From the NCBI GenBank assembly GCA_050084985.1, contig JBITNC010000001.1, positions 213,466,001 to 213,530,000 of the forward strand: DNA of 64,000 nt. The letters run 5' to 3'. Source of the stretch: Nageia nagi (Eukaryota; Pinophyta). Of the stretch, positions 11,166 through 22,290 are shown one piece after another. Positions within the stretch are counted from its first letter, which is position 1. Each line of letters begins with the position of its first letter. The notes under the pieces were generated by a model, which saw nothing but the letters and a program-made list of their open reading frames with translations, was not told the origin of the DNA and ran no database searches. The translations under genes and the position numbers were made by a program.

Positions 11166-12738
11166 GTTTTGGGGTAAAGTTGTTTAGTAATGTGTGGACT
11201 ATAACCATCACAAGTGATACCATATTCAAATTATGATGTGAAAACTATAGCCATTAAGAGGGATTAATACATCCTAGTATATAAATCCATCTATCAAACC
11301 TTAAGGATTGGGAGGATGGCCATGGATGTATCTAATTTGATCTCTTGGGCCAAACCTTAGAGTTAAGGATGGGATGGACATGCACATGAGTGCCTCAATG
11401 GTTATGTAGGAGTGTTGAAGTTTGTATAAGGCCATACTATACATATAATACTCCTTGGGGGAGTATAACTTTTAGGTTTAAAGTTCTTACCCTATGTTTA
11501 TGGAGGCCACATTATGTGTATCAATAATTTCTAAGGGATATCCTAAGATAATGCATGTGAGTTCATCATGATACCATGCCTAGTGAGATAAGTATCAAAA
11601 GGGATTTTGTGTCATAAGTGGTAGGGCATGCATTAGGCTAAAAACATTACCAAGTAAGCAACATGTGGCATGATTGTTAGGGAGTTTGGTCATTCATGTC
11701 ATGATTTAGGTTGAGTATGCATAATGATATGTAGGGGTGCAAAACATGTGTTTAGACCAACATATCATCAAGGAAGTCTATCCTATATAAGATTTATGTG
11801 AAAATACCTCTAGTTAAATAGATTTGGTGGACATTTTTTTATAGGTTATGCTTTGTAAGGCTATTTTTCTACTAGATTACATATGATTAAGAAGGTGCAC
11901 TATGGAGAAGTCAAGGATAGGTGACCACCTAGGCTATCCTAGCACCTACATTAGTTTTGGGTGAAAATTAGGTGGAAGATCCAAGAGGTTAGCTTAGACA
12001 TGCCAAGGACTAAGATAAAGCCTTATGATGGTTAAAACACTCCAAGAACTAAATTTTTCATGTTATATTTAGAAAATATGAGGTGCATTTTATATGTTTA
12101 TTAAGAAACCATAGTTTGGATGTATACAAGTATTTTAAGAGGCTTTTTAAGGATAAGTTTAGCTTGGTATGTTCTAACATTATTTAGGCTTAGATATGGT
12201 AGTTGTATAGTGGTTCCCTAAAAATAGATATCAAATGGAGTAATTTATGACTTGAGAATTGGTTGGGCTCTAGTTATGTGTGGGCATTTCTTAGTCCTTC
12301 AAGGAAAGGTATTTGGTAGTGGGGATCTTGGAAGGAAGTCTAATAAGGCATAAAGTTGGTTCAAGTGGGTGTGCAAATGAAAAGTTGGGTTTGAGTTAAA
12401 ACTATTGATGATGATGGTAGGAGTGCTAGAACATTCCCATCCATTGACCAACTCCTAATGTTAAATCTTTTAGAGTACATTTGCACATGGCACCAATATG
12501 AACCATGGGAAAGTACAAAGAGTTATGTTAGATTATGAAGAGGCATGAAGAGTGTTTATGGGTAATACATCTTGTTCTTTCAATTAAGAACTAGATTGCT
12601 ATTATGTTTGGGGCCTTCATGCAAAGGGGTCCAAAGGTGAGATAGTGTTAATGGGCTTTTGGACATGTCAAATAAGATTGGTTATGAAGTGGTTATGTGA
12701 CCATTTTTGAGCTCCAAATTATACATTAGTACTTACAT
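11166..12738 (+). other. Internal region of element C2, left segment
   Basis: About 1.6 kb with stops in all frames and no recognised motif. It sits between the partial family C LTR and the insertion point of element A. By position it should be the leader and gag of element C2, which continues at 29722-30018 and 46355-49736 once elements A and B are removed. That assignment is by position only. Confidence 0.3.
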
Positions 12739-12743
12739 ATGTT
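12739..12743. repeat. Target-site duplication of element A (left)
   Basis: ATGTT directly before the LTR; the same five bases follow the other LTR at 29717-29721. Confidence 0.9.
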
Positions 12744-13580
12744 TGTTGCAATGAAAATGGAGCTGGAATGTGGAATAACATATAATAAAATTATTCTTCA
12801 ATCTTCACTAAACCTCAAATAATATGAAATAGATATATATGTTGTTATTGCAAATTGATATTGATATTCAGTTCAAACTACAATATGCCCTTAGAAGGGA
12901 CTTTTTACAAATTCCATTGCCATAATAATAATGTTATATCTTCATTGTTTTTTGGATTTGCTTGTCTCTCTCCTTGATGTGAACAACCTGTAAATCCTAC
13001 ACACATGTAAGAGATAATAACATCAAAGCATCTATTTATGATAATGTAATAAATTGAAACTAGCATAAAATAATAAAAAGGTATGAGCTCACAAGATTTT
13101 GGTAGCATTACCCTACTTCAAACTTGGGTTCAATTGGGCTCCTTTGATTGATCTATTAGCTTGTATTTATAGATTTTTAGGTGAGACATTCCAATGCGGG
13201 TAAGGGGAAATGAAAAGCCACTGTAGGTCGTAACTGACCCCCCTCTAGCCACATCATCTTGGAAGAATGAATCATTTTAGCTTCCTTTTGGTTTTTTGTT
13301 TGACTATTATAGAATCACTTGCATTTGTAATGCGAACATCGATGACTAGATCAAAATGCTAGTGATTCAAGGTGAACGCTAGCGATTGGTTAACAATATT
13401 AAAAATGATCACCTAATAGTCAAATTTTATCAAAAAGGGGTTATATGACCACTCATTTAGCATGTGTTCGATGAGAGCTATCCAATAATGGAGTTTTCAA
13501 GCTTGTTTGGGGCTTGTATAAAGAGTTATGATTATTTCAATGTTTACTTAGTTAAAGAGGGACATTTTTAGGTGTCTACA
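12744..13580 (-). repeat. 3' LTR of element A
   Basis: Read on the minus strand it starts TGTAGACACCTAAAAATG and ends in CATTGCAACA. The internal side is flanked by the purine-rich AAAAAGTGGCAAAA (complement of 13581-13594). It differs from the right-hand LTR by mostly C/T and G/A changes and by about 20 bp near 13346-13366 that the other copy lacks. A TATAAATA motif lies at 13164-13171 (minus). Confidence 0.93.
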
Positions 13581-14329
13581 TTTTGCCACTTTTTGAAATT
13601 ATCAACCGAAAGCATGGTTGATGATTTCAAAAATATAGAGTGGGAAGCTTTATCACTTGACTATTTATTGTTGCCTTTTTATGATATTAGTTTTGATTCA
13701 ATTTCTTAGATAAATCAAATTATGATAAAATGTGTTTTCGTCTTACATTTGATGTAGTTTAGAAAAAAAAATTTAATATACCTTAGAAGTGACTATTTTT
13801 GATATGTGTTAAGCTTGTGTGATAGTTGCATGACATTTTTGTTATGTCGTTCTACATGTCTAAGTGCACATGTACTATATAAGTCCCCTTTAGTATATGG
13901 GTTTTGATGGTGTTGTCTTTTGTCCTGACAACAGGGTTTCAAGATGATCTCCTGTAACGATGATACATCTCATTTTATCATTTTTGATTTTCTTGACCAA
14001 TTTAAGGCTAACCTTGAGAAAATTTTAATGTTCTCATGGCTATTCACAAAAGTAGTGTTTTATTTTCAGTCACCAACATTTAGTGATAGTCATTGGCATT
14101 CATTTTTAAGTCATCGACATTTGGTGATAGTCATTGACGTCTGTCTATAAGTCACCAGCATTTGATAACAGTCATCGGCATTCATATTTAGGTCACCGAT
14201 GTTTGAAAAAGAAAAAGTTTTGACTTTTTCTCATTTGTTCCTTTTTAGCTGTCCCTTTCATTATCTACCAGGGCCATTTTCCATTGCTATTCCATTGATT
14301 TCTAGCCATTGATATTCATCACAATCAAC
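13581..14329 (+). other. Spacer between 3' LTR and PMD gene, possible antisense promoter
   Basis: Upstream region of the plus-strand PMD gene. It begins with the polypurine tract of the element (minus strand) and contains, at 14068-14215, six or more degenerate copies of a motif near TCACCGGCATTT spaced about 20-26 bp apart, in one orientation. No coding motif is seen; the 68-codon frame at 13944-14150 runs through these repeats. The matching stretch in element B is 30830-31535. Confidence 0.5.
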
Positions 14330-15912
14330 ATGCCTCCATGTAGATGCTCTACTGGACATTCCTGACCTATCCAGGAAGAGGTAGGATTTTGGAATAACCT
14401 TAATTTCTATTTTTAATTTATAGCTTGTAATTTAACCATGTAATCTCAAAATTGAAACCATGAAGGATGTTTAAAAATTATTTTAGTCATTTCCATTGGA
14501 TAAAATCTATAGATTAGGCTTTTATTTATGTTTTTTGTGAAATTTTCTTGATTCCACCATGGTCGCCAACCTGAGCCGAGCGGTTAATAGAAACACCGGC
14601 ATTCAGAATGTGAACACCGATGATTGAGTGTTATAGTTTACAAACATTAGCATTTCAGTATGAAATATCATTTTTTTTTGTATGGTAAGCTGAACTTTTT
14701 AACATCATACAGGTTCAAGATGTCTTTGAGCCTCGAGGTAGATATCCCTTGATTCTACAAGAGGGTAGAGCTTTTCTAAGTCCAACTGATCATGCCTTTT
14801 TTAGGTCCATTAGTTTTGGAGTGGGTCTGCACATGGGTTGCATTCATTAGGAGTATCCATTATTGGTTGCATTATTAGATAGGTGGGATGCAGTGACCTG
14901 CACTTTTCATCTTCTGATAGGAGAGATGACCATTACAGTAGAGGATATTCATAGATTATATAGACTCCCTATACATGGATAGAGAATTTTGCCTATGGTG
15001 GATAGGATAGGAGCTTTACCCGCCATCTCTTATCTATATGGAGCTACTCAGGTTGACACTATTATTTCTAAGATTATTTTAGGTGGTATTAGATATTATC
15101 AGTATTAGCTGGAGGATCAGCAGAGGATGATCCATTTTTTATATTTGATGTGTTTGGTACAGTGCTATGCTCTCCCTGATACTAGCAGTAGGAGGTTATG
15201 GTGGATGCTCTTAAGGAGTTAGCTCCTCAAGAGGAGGCTATAGGTGTTGGTGAGGGGAGAGCTACCCCAGAGGTTGCACATGGAGTTGAGGAGGCTCCTA
15301 CTACATAGGTTCCTAGCATTGATACTTTGCTAGGAGACATTTATGAGCTAAGACATCAGCTGGCGTAGGCCCACTCATGTATGTATAGATACAGGGCTGA
15401 GCAAGATAGGTATAGACATGAGAGGGATGAGGCTCATTCCTCTTTACAGGGAGCTTAGGCTCATTAGTTGGGAGCAACCTCTACTTCCATAGGTGTTCCT
15501 TCAATTTTCTACTATGGTATTTATCAATAACAAGATTCTTATAGTAGTATAGTATAGTCATGGCTGACAGGTGTTCCAACTTTTACTTTGGTGGCTCAAT
15601 ATCCTATACCTCCAGATAGTTATATTACCTATAGACATCTCAGCCTATCAGATAGGTAGTAGTGTATGGGGTACAATTGGATCACCAAGTAGGACTTAGA
15701 GATCATGAGGTCTATCTAGTAAGAGTGGTACACCTTGGGCATCTCCCTTAGGGGTGGTTGGTTCATCTAAGTTATGTAGAGCTCAGCATCCAGTTAGTCC
15801 TACAGGATCTATAGGCACTACTCCTCCAGGTTAGGGTACCAAAGAGACCAGTAGATGGTAGAGGCAACCAAGTAGTCCTAATGGACAAGGTAGTGGTTAG
15901 GGTAGTCCTTGA
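14330..15912 (+). pseudogene. Plant mobile domain (PMD) gene, antisense in element A, truncated
   Basis: The 17-codon first exon (14330-14380, MPPCR start, ending PIQEE) is followed by GTAGG, a 332-bp intron ending CATACAG (14712), and exon 2 in matching phase. Exon 2 reads a PMD N-terminal half: ALLDRWD, TCTFHL, GEMTITVEDIHRLYRLPIHG, DRIGALPAISYLYG, then CYALPD. PMD proteins have this 'H.FH...GEMT.T..D...L..LP..G' core and occur both as plant genes and in transposons. Near 15200 about 825 bp present in element B are missing, including the rest of the PMD. The frame rejoins at an acidic, Pro- and Glu-rich segment, a coiled-coil-like stretch and a Ser/Gly/Pro tail ending at TGA 15910-15912. 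In-frame stops occur, for example TAG after LPIHG. Confidence 0.82.
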
Positions 15913-16423
15913 AGATACCCTTTCTCATGATTTTATTTTATATGCTTATGAGGTGATTGGACCCTTGTATTTTATTGTATGATTCATGATGTTATGATGA
16001 CTTTTTAATGGAATGTTATGATGTATATATAGATGGATTGATCCTTGATTTATGGTACTTGTATGATTCTTGATGCATGAGCTCTTATTCTATTTAGATG
16101 AACGAATGAAATAGGCATGATGTGATGTTATGTAGATCATAATTGTCTTTTACTTTTTGGATGTTAATGGTAGATGTAATTAGGGAATGTATGATATATA
16201 CTTTTGAGGCTATCTTTTTATAATTTTATAGATGATGATAAAATGTCAACAAATTAATTTGATTATGTTAACAATCTCAAATGTAATTTAATAAATACAA
16301 ATGCATAATGAATTTAATTCATAATTTTAATAAGTTAAGTTATTTGAGGATATATTTTTATTATATTTTCACAAAATTAGATGCATCATTTTCCACCCTT
16401 GGCAATTTTACAATAAACATAAT

Positions 16424-16701
16424 GACATGACAAACAAGTGACTTGTGGATGCATATGAACATTAACTTTATCTTGGTCAGGGGAACAATAAAGAATCATT
16501 CTTATCCTTTCCAAAGAAAAGCAATTTTAATAATGTTCAAAGGTAATGGATAATAGTGAAAATGGCTTGACATGACACACTAGTGACTTATGGGTGCATA
16601 TGAACATTAACTTTATCTTGGTCAGGGGAACAATAAAGAATCATTCCTATCCTTTCCAAAGAAAAGCAATTTTAATAATGTTCAAAGGTAATGGATAATA
16701 T
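16424..16701 (+). repeat. 145-bp tandem duplication
   Basis: Two copies start at GACATGACA (16424) and GACATGACAC (16569). They share CATATGAACATTAACTTTAT and CAATAAAGAATCATTC with few differences. Element B has one copy (from about 34692). Confidence 0.9.
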
Positions 16702-17202
16702 TCTTGAAAGGGATGGGTTTAACAAAATGATTCAAATGGTTCTAAACATAAACAAAACACAAATTATGACAAAAGGTTAGGTGATTTTAGATTAATGACC
16801 GAGTTATTATAACATCTATCTTATCTTTCTTTATTTCAAGAACTAATAACCTAAGATGATATCGAACAATATTGTTATATGTTGATAAGAGAATCTATAA
16901 ACTCCGGTGTGTGCAGTGAGATTCATTTCCCTTCTTAGATCATTTGAGATGAAATATCTTAGAGACATTAATAAGCTAGTCTATCCATATGAAATGTATA
17001 GAGGTCCATAGGAAAGAAGGTCGCTAACCAAAATGGACATATCGCCACTTGTAAGGTATGCCTCATTGCCAAATAGGCATCCATAGCCCTAATGAGGATT
17101 AACCCTCGATCCCACTACAACCTTTCTCTACTACTAGTCAAGCATCCATATCCCTGGTAGAGGATATTGTAATCACCCAAGAATCATTGATAGCAATTCT
17201 CT

Positions 17203-17290
17203 CTCTTTTTTTTTGTCATCTCTTCTTCTTCTTCTCTCTCTTTTTTTTTGTCATCTCTTCTTCTTCTTCTCTCTCTTTTTTTTTTTTTTT
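17203..17290 (+). repeat. Polypyrimidine repeat
   Basis: Two units of about 42 bp built from CTCTCTCTTTTTTTTTGTC and ATCTCTTCTTCTTCTTCT, then a T run. On the sense strand of element A this is a polypurine tract. It is absent from element B, which has only a short T run. Confidence 0.9.
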
Positions 17291-17774
17291 ACTATCAAAT
17301 GATTCTTGGGTTCGAGATGGAGTGAATAATAGGATAGACACATAACTTTCACTCTCAATGTCTCTTAGAATGATTTCATTCAAATTCTCTTAGAATTTCT
17401 TAATGTTGTAAGTGTTTGGAGTTTATGGATTTTCTTTCAAGCATAAACTTTATGTTTTTCTATCATCTATGGTATATCATTTCTTTATGAAAGAAAAGAC
17501 AAAGTGAATATAGTGATAACAAGGAAATTATTCTAAAATGACCTTTTCACATATTACACATTTACTAGATAATCACTTTTATGATGACATACAACATATA
17601 TTCATATCATACATGGGCAGGGAACCCAATTGCCAAGTGACCTCTAGATGTTTCCATCTAGGTAGATTTTATAATTTTATAATTTTTATGTGTTTTATAG
17701 TTTTCAATTTTTTAGGGTTTTATAATTTTTTAATGTTTTAGGGTTTTATAATTTTTTAGGATTTTATAATTTTT

Positions 17775-18986
17775 TCTAGGGAATCTATTCATGATGCATT
17801 CAAATTAAGTTTGGACTGCATCAGGATTGAATGAACAATGTGTAGAACTAAACAAAAAACTAAAATCTAATACCACTTGATTATGATAGATTTCTAGAAT
17901 ACAATAATCTAAGTGTTCAGATGTCACAGTCTATGTGATTAAGATGATTTATTCTTGATATTTTAAAGTCAAATTATGAGTACAATCAACTATTATTTTA
18001 GGCTTTTCTATAGGCCACAGGAGGTAGAAATATATCATTAAATCATATTCTGAATTAGGAGAACACCATAGTTCAAATGTGTTGATACAAATAATAACTT
18101 GAGATCCATTTATTTTGACATCCCAACCATAAGATTTGTGTGTGTCATAGAATGTCAAGGCCAATTTTTGTTGAATTTCAATAGGCATGGAAAAGATGTT
18201 TGAATACAAAAAGGTAGGAACGTTACGAATAACTTTCATAGCAAGATCTTTGTCATACCTACTGTCAAATCCAGGAAGATAATTTCCATTATTTCGTATT
18301 CTATGTTCTTTTGATAATTTTCTGATGATCTCATTTCTAACCCTTATTTGATTTATCATTGTAAGTTCAGCAATTTGACAAGCTTACCTTTCTTCCAACT
18401 TTCATTTCCAAATTATGTGTCGCATTTGCATGTGAGAGAATCTATGAATTTGCCTATAGTATTTTTGCAATGTTCTAGGAGGGAAAGCCACAAAAACATT
18501 TGTAAAGTCATAAATTACCTTTTTATGTGGTAAATAAGGTAAAAGCTCATCCATCCATTCTAGGTTTTTAGTTAATTGTTCAACGTATTTCATCCTAGCT
18601 AAAAGGAGTGAAGGCTCTGTTAATTGACACCTTATGTTGATTCTCGGCATTCCATAAGGCCATTGTAGACAAAAAGCTATTATTTTTTGTGATATTTGTT
18701 CCATATGGGTGAAATAGATTTGTGGGCCTAAATTAATACAGGCTTCATATCCACAAAAAGTGACTTCCCAACCATTATTCCTACCATAAAACATTTGATA
18801 TGTTCTTTCATATTGCTCATCAATAGTCAATTGTAAATAGTTTAAGAGATTCAAATCAAATTTATGTTTTAAATATGTTAATGCAAAATCACCTAGGTAT
18901 CTGGGTGATGGAAATCATACTCATGGTTGCACGAAGCTACCTTCAACAGATTCCTTTGCCAGATTCATCCTTTCTATTTTAATCAT
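17775..18986 (-). pseudogene. Uncharacterised sense ORF with two repeats, downstream of integrase (element A)
   Basis: The minus-strand frame from ATG at 18986 (MIKIERMNLA) is open apart from point stops to at least 17949. Similarity to element B continues to about 17775. It begins 87 bp after the pol stop. I do not recognise the protein. Its two halves resemble each other: RYLGD (residues 29-33), GWEV (about 72-75), then W-P...P.I...C, against RYDKD (243-247), GWDV (about 287-290), then W-P...P.I...C. The spacing is about 214 residues, so the protein has two copies of a domain of roughly 100 residues. There is no obvious signal peptide or membrane segment, so an env role is not supported. 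Stops at 18921-18923 and 18915-18917 are CAA and CGA in element B. It shares the pol frame here, but not in element B. Confidence 0.7.
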
Positions 18987-19073
18987 TAACACTTGACAAA
19001 TATTAATACTTTTATTTATTGTTTTAAAAATAAAATGAAAGAAAACTAATGTACACTTATTATTATTATTATT

Positions 19074-20170
19074 TTATGTATGGAAGGGTCAAAGATGCAT
19101 GATATTTATAGGTTCATGCTCTTCATTTCCTTCTAAGTTTGATAAATGATAAGTTCCTCTACCAAATTTTTTCTTAATGATATATGGTCCTAACCAATTT
19201 GGAGCAAACTTATCTCTAAGCTATCATTCTATTCGTGAAGTTTGTTGATTTTATTTTAAAACTAAATCACCTATTTTGAACTCATAAATTAAATCCCTTT
19301 TATCAAAAGCTCATTTTATCCTCTTTTGATAAATACACATATGTTCTAAAGCATTAATACATTTTTCATCTAAAAGCAATAACTGATCTAGGCAAGTCTG
19401 TCTTGCTTCTTTGTCAGAATTTTGCTCATTTAGATTTACTCTAAGAGATGGTATCTCAAGTTCTATGGGTAGGATGGCTTCTGTTCTATATACTAAAGAG
19501 AATGGTGTTGCCCCAATAGGGGTGCATACACTAGTATGATAAGCCCATAAAGCTTTTGATATTTGCATATGCCAATCTCTATGAGAATCATTTACTATTT
19601 TTGCTAAGATGTTTCGAATAGTTTTATTAGTAACCTCTACCTGTCCATTACCTTGTGGATAATATGGAGTGGAAAAAATTTGTTTAATGTTATACTTGTC
19701 ACACATATGTTTTACATCCTTATTTTTAAAATTCTTTCTATTATCCATAATTAATTGATTTGGTATGCCGAATCTACATATAATATAGTTTTCTATAAAT
19801 TTAGCAATTCGTGCACCAGTGGTGGAAGTCATGGGAATAGCCTCTACCCATTTAGTAAAATATTTAGTTGCTATAATTATGAACTTGTGTCCACCAGAAG
19901 ATGTAGGTGTAATTTGTCTTATTAAGTCTAAGGCCCATTTAGAGAATGGCCAAAGTGATTGTGTAGGGTGTAATTCTTGAGACGGTTGTGAAAATAAATG
20001 AGCGTATTATTGACATTTAAAACACTTTTTAACATATTCGCAACAATCCTTTTCCATAGTAGGCCAATAATACCCCATCCATATTAATCATTTTACAATT
20101 GCAACACCGTTAAAATGTCCTCCACATGTTCCATCATGAGCGGAGGATATAGCCTTTTTAATATCATTAC
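19074..20170 (-). pseudogene. Integrase (element A)
   Basis: Minus-strand gypsy integrase, the C-terminal pol domain, which inserts the cDNA copy. The zinc-binding part is seen as GYYWPTM then CCEYVKKCFKCQ (about 20080-20000). The core has ALDLI (first Asp), IMDNRKNF (second Asp) and PQGNGQVEVTNKTI (catalytic Glu). The C-terminal segment has FAPNWLGPYIIKKKFGRGTYHL, typical of Tat/Athila integrases, and pol ends at TAA 19074-19076. The cleanest open piece is 19311-19832. The usual S-D-N-G is M-D-N-R, and stops split the domain. Confidence 0.9.
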
Positions 20171-20447
20171 ATTCAAGACATCTGAGTAGAATACCATTGA
20201 AATTTCATCGATGCAAGATATCCCCTATCAAATAATATTTAGTTGCTTTGATTTTAAATGCTCATTGTGATGATTTATTAAGGTTTGTGGGAAGAGTTCC
20301 AAATTTTAAAAAATCTATCAATTCCTTGTACCAATTATCTTTAACAGTTACATCAATATTTAATACATCTTTTTCTTTGTCTTCCTATTGTAATGATGAT
20401 TGAGATAATTGAATTATTTCAACTTGAATCGAAGATTTTTTAGGATC

Positions 20448-20883
20448 TTATGGGATAAGAGATCCAATAGAAGCCATAGCATCTGCAAATCTATTAGATG
20501 ATCTTAGTGCTACTTCTATACTAAATTGGTCAAAAGATTTTAATAATTCCTCAACTAATGCTTTATACTTTTGAAGTAAAGGTTCTTTACATTGATAGAT
20601 TCCTTTCACTTGATTTACAATGAGTAAAGAATCTCCAATAATCTTAATTCTTTTAAGTTTTAATTTAACAGCTATTTTTAATGCTAATATCAAAGCTTCG
20701 TACTCCACATTATTATTAGTACAAGGAAATTTTAGTTTAAACAAATACAGTATAGGGATCCCTTACAGGGTTATAAATATGACACCTGCTCCACTACCTT
20801 GTTCACATCGAGAACCATCAAAGTGTATTGTCATATCCCACTCATCTTTAGGTTCTACAGGTATTTCAATTTCATCTAGTTGA
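20448..20883 (-). pseudogene. Second RNase H, archaeal type (element A)
   Basis: The minus-strand frame reads FDGS...GAGVIF, then KFPCTNNNVEYEALILALKI, GDSLLIVNQVKG and later RFADAMASIG. These hold the Asp, Glu, Asp and C-terminal Asp of an active RNase H fold. The 'FDGS / TNN..EYEAL / GDS.L..NQ..G / N..AD' pattern is that of the additional RNase H found in Tat-lineage elements between the first RNase H and integrase (established knowledge). One stop near 20767 interrupts it. Confidence 0.88.
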
Positions 20884-20927
20884 AACACCCCATTATCAGG
20901 TAATTCAATGATAAGGGGTTTATCATC

Positions 20928-21545
20928 TTACAATGGAGCATCAGTGAGATAGTCAGCAATTACTTGTCCTTTTATTGATTTTTGTCTAATAAAATGTAAA
21001 TGAAATTCAGTTAAATGCATTATCCACTTTGTAGTTCTTGAATTTTGATAAGTTTTATTCATCATATATTTCAACGGATCCACTTTAGAGATGACATATG
21101 TCGTATGATTAAGCATATAATGTCAAAGTTTTTTAGTAGCAAAAATGACAGCAAGACATAATTTTTCCAAGTATATGTACTTAATCTCATAGCTCACCAG
21201 TGTTCTACTCAGATAATATATAACTTGTTCTTTATTATGTTCATTCTTCTGAGCAAGCATGGTTCCTAAGGTAGTTTCAGTAGTAGAAATATATAACAAG
21301 AAGGGTATATCTTTTCTTAGTGGACTTAAGACAAGAGGGGATAATAAATATCTTTTAATTTCATTGAATGCATCTTGTTGCTCTTTTCCCCAATGATATA
21401 CTACTCCCTTTTTTAATAATTTTGTAAAAGGTTTACATTTATCAAAAAGTTGAGCTATAAACCTTCTGATGGCTTGTAACTTACCCTGTAAACTTTGTAA
21501 TTGTTTTAGATTTGCAGGAGGTGGCATATCTACTACTACCTTCAC
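20928..21545 (-). pseudogene. RT connection and first, degenerate RNase H (element A)
   Basis: Follows reverse transcriptase with LKQLQSLQGKLQAIRRFI (thumb/connection). Then comes the first RNase H: FLLYISTTETTLGTMLAQ, QVIYYLSRTLVSYEIKYIYLEKL, and LNHTTYVISKVDPLKYMM. The position that carries catalytic Asp in other gypsy elements (the D of D-A-S) is Thr here, as expected for Tat elements, whose first RNase H is degenerate. Element B shows the same change, so it was inherited and is not decay. Confidence 0.88.
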
Positions 21546-21569
21546 TTTAGTAGGATCTATTTCAATTCC

Positions 21570-22290
21570 TCATTGGGACATAATGAATCCTAATAATTTT
21601 CCTGAGGTTACACCAAAAACACACTTTTTTGGATTTAATCTTACTTTATGTTCTAATAATCTATCCAAGACTTTAATTAGGTCTTTTCCATGATCTACTC
21701 GATGTTTAGATCTAACCAACAAATCATCGACATAATCTTCTACTATGTTGTGCATATAATCATGGAATATATAAGTCATAGCCCTTTGATAAGTTGCACT
21801 GGCATTTTTTAATCCAAAAGGCATAACTTTATAACAAAAGATACCCCAAGGAGTTATAAAGGCTATTTTATGTTGATCTTTAGGAGCTATTTTTATTTGA
21901 TTATAACCAGAAAATCCATCCATTAATGACAACATATCATGTCCTACTATTGAATCTACCAAACTATCAATGTTAGGTAGAGGGAAGTCATCCTTAGGAC
22001 AAGCTTTTTTAAGATCACAGAAATCTATGCATATTCTTATTTTTCCACTTGGTTTTTTCACAGGTACCATTTTAGATATCCAATCCGAATAATATATAGG
22101 TTGTATGAATTTAGCTTCTAATAATTTCTAAAGTTCTTCTTTTACCATTAATGCTATAGTAGGATGCATTTTATGTAATTTCCGTTTAACCGATTTAGCA
22201 TCAGGCTTTAAGGCTAAATTATGTACTACTAACTTGGGATCTATTCTAGGCATATCTACATATGACCATGCAAATACCTTTTCTCATTCT
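21570..22290 (-). pseudogene. Reverse transcriptase (element A)
   Basis: Ty3/gypsy reverse transcriptase on the minus strand. It starts with the Tat-type lead 'YVDMPRIDPKLVVHNLAL' and 'HPTIALMVKEEL'. It continues with VPVKKPSGKIRICIDFCDLK, KDDFPLPNIDSLVD, MDGFSGYNQIKIAPKDQHK and MPFGLKNASATYQRAM. The catalytic motif is EDYVDDLLVRSK (YVDD near 21724-21739) and is intact here. The domain is open from 22070 to 21570; stops lie upstream. The order with protease, two RNase H domains and integrase identifies the lineage as Tat-like. Confidence 0.95.

Larger units (their letters stand above)
15913..17774. other. Convergent spacer between PMD gene and sense ORF (element A)
   Basis: Non-coding AT-rich DNA where the plus-strand PMD gene and the minus-strand ORF point at each other. 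It contains a 145-bp tandem duplication (16424-16701), a polypyrimidine repeat (17203-17290) and short AT repeats with TTTTATAATTTT (17660-17770). The homologous spacer in element B lacks the first two, so they arose in this copy. Polyadenylation of one or both transcripts here is plausible, but no signal stands out in such AT-rich sequence. Confidence 0.5.

Noticed and set aside
12905-13108. 67-codon frames in the LTRs of A (also 29061-29264) and similar frames in the B LTRs
   Set aside because: They lie in the LTRs, are not linked to gag, and carry no motif. Conservation reflects LTR identity.
17203-17290. Polypyrimidine tract as a second plus-strand primer site of element A
   Set aside because: Absent from element B and built of slipped repeats, so it is more likely a microsatellite expansion than a functional internal polypurine tract.
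17700-17760. TTTTAGGGTTTTATA, which contains the plant telomere unit TTTAGGG
   Set aside because: Single units inside a different AT repeat, not a run of TTTAGGG. The same place in element B has TTTTAGGATTTTATA.
18365-18400. Possible intron donor GAAAG/GTAAGC in the sense ORF of element A
   Set aside because: Element B has AAAAGGCAAGC at this place, with CAA where A has TAA, so the donor-like sequence is a by-product of C-to-T decay.
17949-18986. Sense ORF as a retroviral env
   Set aside because: No signal peptide, transmembrane segment or cleavage site. The repeat structure is not env-like.
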